Assembly (NCBI GenBank): GCA_028274465.1
Contig: CM051457.1
Coordinates: 14,931,097-14,995,096, forward strand
Direction: 5' to 3'
Origin: Plantago ovata
Taxonomy: Eukaryota; Streptophyta; Magnoliopsida; Lamiales; Plantaginaceae
DNA length: 64,000 nt
The translations under genes were made by a program, and so were the position numbers. The notes below the pieces were generated by a model. It searched no databases, was not told the DNA's origin, and worked only from the letters and a program-made list of their open reading frames with translations. Shown here piece by piece: positions 11,454 through 21,600 of the stretch. Within the stretch, counting starts at the first letter, position 1, and each line of letters starts with the position of its first letter.

Positions 11454-11642
11454 GTTTTCAGCTATGTTTTGAAACCGAGAACCGGAAGCCGAGCCGGACA
11501 CCCCAAAAAAGATGTCGGACCGGGGTGGATCGGATTAGACCTGGGTCAGACCGGAATTTTGTTGAACCGCTCACCTAACGGTTCATGACTGAATCGGTCT
11601 AACCGTCTGATCGAACCCGTTTTTTAAAACATAGGTTTTCAG
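11454..11642. mobile_element. hAT MITE (173 bp) with 8-bp target-site duplication
   Basis: Element 11462-11634 starts CTATGTTTTGAAACC and ends with the inverse (AAAACATAG), flanked by GTTTTCAG at 11454-11461 and 11635-11642. The inside is GC-rich (CCGGAAGCCGAGCCGG). Eight-base duplications and short inverted ends identify the hAT superfamily. It shares its termini with the larger element at 44237-45029. Confidence 0.88.
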
Positions 11643-11841
11643 TGCGCACACGAGTGAGAACAAAGTACGCGGAAAAAGAATATGTGTTTGTATGTGGAAC
11701 CAGTATATCACTTGGAGAGTCGTTGGGGAGTAACCGTTCTAAAGGGTTGGACTCTCGGTCAATAGTGGTCGACCGTTAACGATGAAGTTATTTATTTTAC
11801 TAACTTAAAAAGAGATAGAGTTGGTTGGATAATACTCATAT

Positions 11842-11988
11842 TTTTTTTAGATTCTTTACGTTTGCTTTTGGAACGGATTTTTAGGAGGTTGGTATGATGA
11901 GTGTAGTGTTTGGTTTAGTGGCAGTACCCACAATAAAATTGTGAGATAGAAAGTTGTAAAAAATGAAAACGTAAAGAATCTAAAAAAA
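11842..11988. repeat. Inverted repeat, 22-bp arms
   Basis: TTTTTTTAGATTCTTTACG at 11842-11863 is repeated inverted at 11967-11988, with about 100 bases between. A further partial copy of the right arm lies at about 12003-12021. Probably a degenerate small fold-back element; no gene. Confidence 0.6.
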
Positions 11989-12264
11989 CGGAAAAAAAAG
12001 AATACTAAAGAATCTAAAAAAACACATGGAGTAGTATGTCTAATATGGACATTGGCAGTAATTAATTATGACGTTTTCATGGTATTTGCTATGCACTATA
12101 GTCTATAAATGGGACTATAATGAGTACACGTGCCACACGAGAGCCACCAAAGCTTGGAACTTTGCCATTTACATATACACCCATCTCGCTAATTACGAAT
12201 CTGTCTCTATTATGAAAATAATTACATATTTTCCTCTTATGCACATTTAATTAAAAAATTTTTT

Positions 12265-13174
12265 TAAAGTAATATAATAAGTCGGTTGATTTATCCAATT
12301 GATTGACCTACCAATTAAATTTAATCCGTTGATCTTGCTTATCCAATTTCAATCTGGTGCGTACATGTGACATTAGTTAATTAAAAGACGTAGAGTTCGA
12401 ATCCTATTGGCGTGATTTTTCTCCATTATTTTTATTATTATTTTTATTGAAGGTGTTTGGTTTGAATCTTGATGGCGTGATTTTTCTCTATTATTTGTAT
12501 CATTATTTTAGTTGAAGGTGTTGGGTTCGAATTTTATTGACGTAATTGTTTTATTTTTTATTTATTCTCTTCTTAAATTTTTATTTTTAACATAAAGTTG
12601 CATGACGTATTATACTTAATTTTAAAAATAACCATGACGTGTTCTTATAAAAAAGACATACTTCCTCCGTCCAATAATAAATGTAACACTTGATTTTGTT
12701 GACTTTTTCGATGGTCATTTTGACTTTAAATTATTCTTAAACCATACGATAAAAATAACTAAAAAACATCATATTATGAAACTAGAATGTTTATATGAAG
12801 CACTTGTCAATATATTCAACTGATGAAAAATACCAATTAACATGCGAAAAAGATGCATTGCAAATTTTGAAGTTGAATGTTTCCAAAGTCTATAGATGTA
12901 TCTGATGGTTCTTAACTCATCGGAAGAATACTTTCTTATGTCTAATATAGTTCAATTCAAAATTATTAATTGCATAACTACAAAAACTATATATATTTAT
13001 AGCACACCATTTATATTAAGTTTAATTACTCAATTAGTTATTTTTTTTATTACGTTTGAAGTCATTATGTGAAGATTATATATTCACTTCATTTATTTTA
13101 ATATATTATTTAATAAAATAATAATGTTTTACAAGATTACGCTTCACACGCGTAACGTGTGACGCGGTTCCTAG
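12265..13174 (+). mobile_element. Helitron-like element, copy 1
   Basis: About 0.91 kb, non-coding. The 3' end has a TCACACG..CGTGTGA hairpin followed about ten bases later by CGGTTCCTAG and a T, matching the Helitron rule (hairpin, then CTRR, insertion before T). The 5' end starts near AATATAATAAGTCGG; no classical TC start could be fixed. Inside are three spaced copies (about 65 bp apart, 12393, 12458, 12522) of a GGTTCGAATC..GGCGTGATTTTT phrase, and a segment near 12662-12740 resembling one half of the Stowaway-like MITE at 15155. Transposase absent. Confidence 0.6.
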
Positions 13175-14046
13175 TAATATAATAAGTCGGTTGATTTACC
13201 CAATTGATTGATCTACCAATCAATTTTAATCCGTTGATCTTGTTTATCCAATTTCAATCTGGTGCGTACATGTGTCATTAGTTAATTAAAAGATGTAGGG
13301 TTCGAATTTTGTTGGCGTGATTTTTCTCCATTATTTTTATTGAAGGTGTTTGGTTCGAATCTTGTTGGCGTGATTTTTCTTTATTATTTGTATCATTATT
13401 TTAGTTGAAGGTGTTGTGTTCGAATCTTATTGACGTAATATTTTTCTTTTTTATTTATTCTCTTCTTAAATTTTTATTTTTTAACATAAAGTTGTATGAC
13501 GTATTATACTTAATTTTAAAAATAACCATGATATGTTCTTATAAAAAAAGACATACTTCATCCGTTCAATAATAAATGTAACACTTGATTTTGTTGACTT
13601 TTTCGATGGTCATTTTGACCTTAAATTATTCTTAAATCATACAATAAAAATAACTAAAAATATCATATATATGAAACTAGAATGTTTATATGAAGCAATT
13701 GATAATATATTCAATTGATGAGAATACCAATTCACATGCGAAAAAGATGCATTGCAGATTTTGAAGTTGAATGTTTCCAAAGTTTAGAGATGTATATGAT
13801 GGTTCTTAACTCATCGGAATAATACTTTTCATATGTCTAATATAGTTCAATTCAAAACTATTAATTGCGTAACTACAAAAACTATATATATTCATAGCCT
13901 ACCATTTATATTAAGTTTAATTACTCAATTAGTTATTTTTTTTATTACGTTTGAAGTCATTATGTGAAGATTATATATTCACTCAATTTATTTCAATATA
14001 TTAAAACAATAATATTTTACAAAATTAAGCTTGACGGGGTTCCTAG
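13175..14046 (+). mobile_element. Helitron-like element, copy 2, abutting copy 1 head-to-tail
   Basis: Same family and orientation as copy 1 and begins exactly at the CTAG of copy 1, giving a tandem pair. The 3' end is reduced to GCTTGACGGGGTTCCTAG, so the terminal hairpin is lost. Internal B-box-like phrases and MITE half are retained. Head-to-tail Helitrons are known to arise by insertion at the 3' end of an older copy. Confidence 0.6.
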
Positions 14047-14889
14047 TTACAATAGCCCGCGATCTTGAATTTACACGATCTTAATCCCGGAAAATACATT
14101 TTTATCCTTGAACAATTATCAGATTATAAATTTCACCAAACAACCTCAATTTTAAGTTATTGTAAAACAAACTCACATATCTTATCTAAATTATAAATTA
14201 CCCCCAATAATTTTTTTGTTTTACTTCTTCTACTTCTTTATGTAATCTACGGATTCCGGTATCTGGTAACATCTCCGAAGCTGCAGAGATCCAAATTGCT
14301 TTGAACCCGTTCAAGTTCAATATATACGTCGAATGGGTTTAAATATCTATACATACGTACGTATAGATTCTAACACATGAATATTTATGCATGTACATAG
14401 GGATATTCTATCCATTAATTTGTTTTGGCAAATATCCACCTTGAACACTAGTTTAAATATTTTAAAATTCATCTCAAACAATTTTTTTTTCTTAAACATG
14501 TAGCCAACCTTTACCCTTTTACATGTTACAATTAGGGTTCAAATAAAGTATCATTTGCAACTTATAGTGAATGTACTATTCGAATATTGTGAGTACGTGT
14601 ATGATTTAATCATTTATGTTTAAAAGTTTTATCCTAATTGATTCTATACGTTAACTTCAAATCGACTTTTTAAAGATTTTGAGTTTCTAGAAGAGTAAGT
14701 CTTATAAAAAAACTTGTTTTATACGATGAAAATAGAAAGATAGATAATAATAATGATTAAGAACATATGGCGCATATGTCGTATACCGGAGTAACTTAAC
14801 AACGTAATGTAGATGTGTTTATAAATTAATGAAAAAAATATATATTATATATGTTAATAAATATATCCGTTTTATTTAATAAAAAATAA
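14047..14889. other. AT-rich intergenic DNA
   Basis: No gene, repeat pair or RNA structure recognised. Confidence 0.4.
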
Positions 14890-15152
14890 TACCCCCTCCA
14901 TTTTTTTATAAGCTTCCTACTTATATTAGAAACACACGTTTTAATAATAATGAGTAGTAGTGGGGTATTATTTGAGTAAATAATGAAAAAATTATTGTTA
15001 GTGGGGTATTGTTAAATAAAGAATAAGAAAAGTATAGTGATTGAGGTTAGTAAAAAGTGAATAAAGAATGATGAGTGGAGTGGTAAAATAGTAAATATAT
15101 TTGTATCATGAGGATTATAATAAATATTGTCATTTTTAGAATAGAAAACTTA
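14890..15152. mobile_element. Possible Stowaway-like MITE
   Basis: Starts near TACCCCCTCCATTTTTTTATAAG and contains repeated AGTGGGGTATT and GAATGATGAGTGG phrases usual in plant MITEs starting CTCCCTCC. It directly abuts the better-defined MITE at 15153. The right terminus is poorly matched, so the boundary is approximate. A related left half is seen near 44085-44228. Confidence 0.4.
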
Positions 15153-15403
15153 TACTTCATCTGGAAATTTAATAGTTTTACACTTTGTTTTTGTTGACAT
15201 TTTTATGTTCGGTTTGACCTCAAATTAATCATAATTAATTATGAAAAAAATTAATTTTAAAAGTTATAATATACTGTACAAATATAAGAAGTATACTTTC
15301 ATAATATTTTTTCGCAATGAGTTATTATTAATTTGAGGTCAAAACGGACATCGAAAAATCAACAAAAATAAAGTGTAAAACTATAAAGTTTTTGAAGGAA
15401 GTA
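15153..15403. mobile_element. Stowaway-like MITE, TA target site
   Basis: About 247 bp between TA dinucleotides at 15153-15154 and 15402-15403. Long inverted arms of about 100 bp: left CTTCATCTGG..AGTTTTACACTTTG..GTTTGACCTCAAATTAATC, right the inverse. Non-coding; a Tc1/Mariner-type transposase would act in trans. Same family as 56243-56498. Confidence 0.75.
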
Positions 15404-15944
15404 ATATACTAGTGAAAATGAAACGTCCAAAATGAAAAAGCAAAAATATTTTTAAAGGGGACAGATAGAGTACATTTTAACAATAAATAGGTTTATTTTT
15501 AAATTGCTATAATTGGGGAAAATTGATACTACTTCTAATATTATAGTCAATCATTGGATCGTGTGATTCACGGACACCCAAGCTGCTGCTATATTCCACT
15601 TTTGTTCAGTAAAGTGAAAAGAATGAGGTGCTGGCCAGTTTGGTGGGTCACCGAGTCGGTGCTGGCCGGTTTATTAGGTCGTCATTAATTCGGTCTAATT
15701 AGACATGCGCCCACGATTATTGAAGATTTGAAGTCCATTAATAAACCGCCCCTCAAATCACTTTTTGCTTCACAATTCAAATAGTATTAGGGACTGACTA
15801 ATCTTAATTAACCTTACTAAGACAAGATAATGATCTGTTACTTCAAACATAAGTTATGTTCAGCGCTAAGTTTTCATATTCCAAACAACATTTACATATT
15901 CTAATGACGTCTATACGACTAATTCTCGTAGATGTTTAAAGTAT
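15404..15944. other. Intergenic DNA without recognised feature
   Basis: No gene seen. A short GC-richer patch at 15610-15680 repeats GTGCTGGCC(A/G)GTTT twice but encodes nothing recognisable. Confidence 0.35.
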
Positions 15945-16836
15945 ACAACCGCGGTGAAGCGTAATCTTGTAAAACATTATCTTTTTATTAAATAATATAT
16001 TGAAATAAATGGAGTTAATATATAATCTTCACATAATGACTTCAAACGTAATAAAAAAATAACTAATTGAGTAATTAAACTTAATATAAATGGTGTGCTA
16101 TAAATGTATATAGTTTTTGTAGTTATGCAATTAATAGTTTTGAATTGAACTATATTAGACATACGAAAAGTATTATTCCGATGAGTTAAGAACCATCAGA
16201 TACATCTCTAAACTTTGAAAACATTCAACTTCAAAATTTGCAATGCATCTTTTTCGCATGTTAATTGGTATTTTTCATCAGTTGAATATATTGTCAAGTG
16301 CTTCATATAAACATTTTAGTTTCATAATATGATGTTTTTAGTTATTTTTATCATATGATTTGAGAATAATTTAAGGTCAAAATGACCATCGAAAAAGTCA
16401 ACAAAATCAAGTGTTACATTTATTATTGGACGAGGAAATATGTCTTTTTTATAAGAACATATCATAGTTGTTTTTAAAATTAAGTATAATACGTCATACA
16501 ACTTTATGTTAAAAAATAAAAATTTAAGAAGAGAATAAATAAAAAGATAAACATTACGTCAATAAGATTCGAACCCAACACCTTCAACTAAAATAATGAT
16601 ACAAATAATAGAGAAAAATCACGTCAACAAGATTCGAACCAAACACCTTCAATAAAAATAACTAATAAAAATAATGGAGAAAAATCACGCCAACAGGATC
16701 CGAATCCTACATCTTTTAATTAACTAATGACACATGTACGCACCAGATTGAAATTAGATAAACACGATCAACGGATTAAAATTGATTGGTAGGTCAATCA
16801 ATTGGGTAAATCAACCGGCTTATTATATTAATAATA
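15945..16836 (-). mobile_element. Helitron-like element, copy 3 (inverted)
   Basis: Reverse-complement copy of the 12265-13174 family: AATATAATAAGCCGG lies at the right end (about 16815-16836), and the B-box-like GGTTCGAATC phrases at 16560-16720 read on the minus strand. The 3' end (left) ends GATTACGCTTCACCGCGG without the full hairpin and CTAG, so it is worn or truncated. Confidence 0.6.
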
Positions 16837-17066
16837 CTTTAATTTAATTCCAATGCCCATGAGAATAACATGGATTTCACAAATTACATTAATCAATTTA
16901 AAGAAAAAGAAATTGCCATTTTGCGCAATTTATATTAATCTTTTTTAAGTTAGATTAAATGAACTTATGTGGTCATTTAACAATGATAAATATTTTAAAG
17001 GAGCACACCTATAAACTAGTTTATCATCTATAAAAAATCAACTTTCAAATAGGCGAAGTTATCAAT

Positions 17067-17068
<2 letters not shown>

Positions 17069-17100
<32 letters not shown>

Positions 17101-17257
17101 TACACATATATATATATGTATACATATATATATATACATATATATCTATATATATGTATACATATATATACATATACATGTATATGTATGTATACATATA
17201 TATATATGTATATATATGTATACATACATATACATGTATATGTATATATATGTATAC

Positions 17258-17352
<95 letters not shown>
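17069..17352. repeat. Compound TA / TATACA microsatellite
   Basis: About 284 bp of TA repeats interspersed with TACATA and TGTATA, followed by T-rich DNA to 17390. Open frames across it (alternating Tyr-Ile) are repeat artefacts. Confidence 0.95.
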
Positions 17353-17356
<4 letters not shown>

Positions 17357-17390
17357 ATTTTTTTTTTTATTTTTTTTTTATTTTTTTTTA

Positions 17391-18630
17391 CAAACTTTTT
17401 ATTGAAATGCACGTGTTTCTTTCAATAACCAATCAAATAAGGTTGAGAATAGATAGTGGTTAGATTTTCCATAACAACAATTGTTGGATTAAATAAATTA
17501 TTTCCTTAATATGTGTGCATTTGGCTAAAACATCCTATAAAGAAAAACGTAAATATACACTTAAAGTATAGTAGGACTTTTTAATAATAATCCTATATCA
17601 CCATAGCTTAATCATAATGCCAGTTTTTCAAAGGCTTAATGCCCAAGTTGGTAAAAGTATCATACCCGATGGCCAAAAAAACTTATGAAAGGATATTATA
17701 ATTTTTCGTATACAGTTCGTGTGTCTTTCTGGCAAATAGAAATGGACCTTGAGGTGCTAGCGAGTCAAGTTGAGTTGCGTTTTGCCTCTATGGAAAATGG
17801 TCATGTTACTTTTTACTTGCGATCGTGACCCGTTGGTGCGTGGCTTGCCAACTTCATTAAAAGTTTGTAATCAACTTGAAAACGATAGACTCATTTATGT
17901 TCGTGAGCGCTTAACTTATTAGAGCTCGAAACTGTGCTAACTTAATGCCTGAAAATAAGTTGAGGTTGCTTGTGCGCAAGCTTGCATTGTGCAAGTTATA
18001 ACATAAGTTTAGGTATCCATGTGTGTGACAATATAAAAAAGTTAGGTATATACTAGAAGTATGTGCTAATAATTTTTTTTCTTCTCGTTTTGAAGTAAGC
18101 TAAGTTAAACTAAATTTATTTACCCTATAAAAATATTAATCAAGTAAAATTAAACTGAATTTTTCACGAGAACATAACTAGAACTTACAAGGTTAATCTA
18201 GTAGCACTACATTTTAACTTTGACCCGAAAAGAGAAGAAAGATTAATCATAATATTCATCTTACTTTATAAATTAAAGATTTTAAGATAATAGCAATACG
18301 TCAATAGCAATAATTTGTCATAGTAAAAGTAAAAAAAAGTCAATTAAAATTATCCCTTCATGCTTTTACTCCATTTAAAAAAAAAAGATTATTAGAATCA
18401 CAAATAGAAAATACACTGCTTTTTGGAAACACAAAGAGCTGTCTGTGTGTGTATAATACTACTACTACTACCTGCTTTGATTTGTACTCTCGCTTCATCA
18501 TCTGCACAGAGCTCTGTGTAATTGTTTGTTTATGCACGAGCAACAACTAGGCCCAATCTGAGATCGATCTTCACCTTCTTCTCCCATTCTCCGATCTCAT
18601 CAATCACCGGAAAGACCTCGATCCTCACTC
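17391..18630. other. Intergenic DNA and presumed promoter of the RHD3 gene
   Basis: No gene in 17391-18450. The last 150 bases contain a CT-rich likely 5' leader (CACCTTCTTCTCCCATTCTCCG) before the ATG at 18631. No TATA box could be fixed. Confidence 0.4.
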
Positions 18631-21600
18631 ATGGGCGGTATGTCACCGATCCAATTCCTATTCACTGCCGATTGTTCGATTGAGGCCTACTTTTTTGTTT
18701 CGGATTGTGTTAAACCCTATGAATTAATGATCTGCTTCCATTTGCCGTGGTTTACTAGCTAGGTTTGGATAATTGATTAGTTGAAGTTATTTGTGAGATA
18801 ACTGTTTTTCCTGTTTCTGTTAGTTCAATTTAGGGCCAATTTCGTACCTCTGTTTTTTGGTGTAGGTTTTGGGGTTAAGGTTTTTGTTCCTTTTGTGGAC
18901 TGTGATTGAGTTCAGTTGTTTAGTTTTGTATATTTTAGGATTCTTACCTTGATTATTATGGTGTAATTTGTAACTTGGGTTTTTATTGGATGCAATCGGT
19001 TATTTGTAAATGCTTGATTATTGGAATCCAGTATGGTGTATGAACAAAATAGTTACTATTATTTTATGCATTTGGTGTAAGTTATCAACCAGAGTTGTGT
19101 CTGAGTTGCTTTTAGTTTAGGTGCTGTTTTGAAGTTTTCTGTTGGATTTGTTTACAGGGTAATTCTAATTCATTCTGAACTAGCTGAACTCTGATTCATG
19201 CTAATACAGTTGATGTTTTGCCAATACAGATAATAATGATGGTCCTTGCTCAACTCACCTCATAGATGGGGATGGTACGTTCAATACCACAGGAGTTGAA
19301 CAATTCATGAAGGATGTTAAGCTGGCTGAATGTGGGCTTTCTTACGCCGTCGTAGCTATTATGGGTCCTCAGAGTAGTGGTAAGAACTTATTTCATACGG
19401 TCCCTACTCTTTATTTTCGTTAAATGCTGCAGGCGCATTGAAATCGACTAGTTCACATGATGTTTTTGATTGAACTTGTATGTTTAACATCAAACGTTAT
19501 AGTCATGATAAGTCCTTACTCTAGGTGACTACAGGACTCCTGTTTTCACGGGGTGATTTGCTTGTTATACTTCTATGTTAATCAGTTCTTTCAACTACCA
19601 ATCGTTAATGCTTTTCTAATTCATGTCTTGACAGGAAAAAGTACATTATTGAATCACCTTTTCCGCACCAACTTTAGGGAAATGGACGCTTTTAAGGGGA
19701 GGTATTCCCATCCGACTCTTCTCACTTTTTTTGGGCCCAATAGTCTGCATGTGCTTATCCTCTGAATTTCTTCAGGTCCCAAACAACGAAGGGAATATGG
19801 ATGGCACGATGTGTTGGCATTGAACCTTGTACTATTGTAATGGATTTAGAGGGTACTGATGGAAGAGAACGAGGAGAGGTTATTATTAAATTTCTATCTG
19901 GCGCATTATTTCCAAGTTTCATTTGTGTGATTTGTGCATTTAGTGGTATACTGATTACTACCAGCATTTTAGACCTTGTCCTTTGAATTTATACATGCTT
20001 TTGGGTTTGGGCACTCATTCACCCAGACATACACATTTGCCACTGATCACTTCTAAGTACCGATACTTTTGTTGAGACTAGAGCTGTTCTTTTCTGCTTT
20101 GAGAATAGATACACTTGATACCATCCTCTCCAGCCCACGATTTTGTGTAGCTTGCTTGCTAGAAGCTTCAATTTTGTTTCGAAATGCATTACATGACACT
20201 CCATCTTGGATAACACTCTATTAGATTGGAATTTCATTTGGAGCTACTAATATGTTTATTTGTAAATCATATCTGTTCTTACCCATTTTGCTTGTTTCAG
20301 GATGATACTGCATTCGAAAAGCAGAGTGCTCTTTTTGCACTTGCTGTATCAGATATAGTGCTGATAAATATGTAAGATTCTTGCATATCATTTCAAGTGA
20401 TCATCTACATGTTAGTTGAATAAAAAGTCTTGACTTTCAGTATTTCAATTTTTCGTGTACAGGTGGTGTCATGACATTGGACGTGAACAGGCTGCAAATA
20501 AACCTCTCCTGAAAACTGTATTTCAGGCAAGGATCAGTGTACTATTTGGAAACATTTAATAAGGCTATCCTATCAACTCTTTGCTGATTTATCTGTGGTG
20601 AGCAGGTTATGATGAGATTATTTAGCCCACGGAAGACAACTTTGATGTTTGTGATTCGTGATAAAACTCGGGTACGCAGTATGCTCTGCCTAGTCTCTCT
20701 CTCGCTCTACGACAGTTTCCTCCCTCTTTCTCTTTTTCAATGTTGTATCTATTTTTAGCCATGAAATACGAGACCACCCTTCAAAATTTTGGTTGTTGCA
20801 GACACCTCTGGAGAACTTGGAACCAGTACTCAGGGAAGACATTCAAAAGGTACTATTGATGCCTTTTTTATTTTTAAATTTTTTACATTGGCTGCTTATT
20901 TGTCCATTCATGTGATCTGTTGCCGTTGTGATGGAAATCTTTAATTAGAATTTCTATTATCTGGTAATTTATACCCAGTAGAATTGTAGCTGAATTCAAT
21001 TTTCTTATGTAGGTCTATTTCGTAGCCTATAAATAAAGGCCATATATCTGTATTGTGGATACATTTTGATTATTATTGACGTGATACTGAAAAATGAGTA
21101 TTTATCTCCCAAGTCATTATGCGTTTGCTCAAGTTTCTGGCTGAATACATAGCCGTTCTATATCACATTGGTTGCTAACACCTTTCTCAATCTCATTTGT
21201 TTTGCACACTTTCTGAAGATATGGGATTCCGTTCCTAAGCCAGAAGCTCACAAGGAAACTCCATTAAGTGAATTTTTCAATGTAAGCTTCACAGTTTAAG
21301 TAAGTTTCATCATGTAGAAAGTATTCAGTGCAAGGATTCATAGTTTTCCGAAATGTTTGATTGCAGGTGGAAGTTGTTGCTCTCTCTAGTTATGAAGAAA
21401 AGGAAGAGCAATTTAAGGAGCAGGTTGGCTGTTTCTCAATTCTTCCAAGTTATATTTTCTTACATGCTTCACTATGAAAAGTTGTTTTTCTGCTTTTGGC
21501 TTGCATGCCTATGTAATGTTGAAGAAAATTGATTTTCTTTTGGTTCTCTGCCACCCCCCTCTTTCCGAAGACAGGACCTTGCATTTGGTTAATGTTTGTG

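Noticed and set aside
12393-12545. Possible tRNA genes because of perfect GGTTCGAATC B boxes
   Set aside because: No cloverleaf, no A box at proper spacing and no acceptor stem; the motif recurs as a tandem phrase in all Helitron-like copies.
17028-17463. Several overlapping frames of alternating Tyr and Ile on both strands
   Set aside because: They are translations of the TA/TATACA microsatellite.
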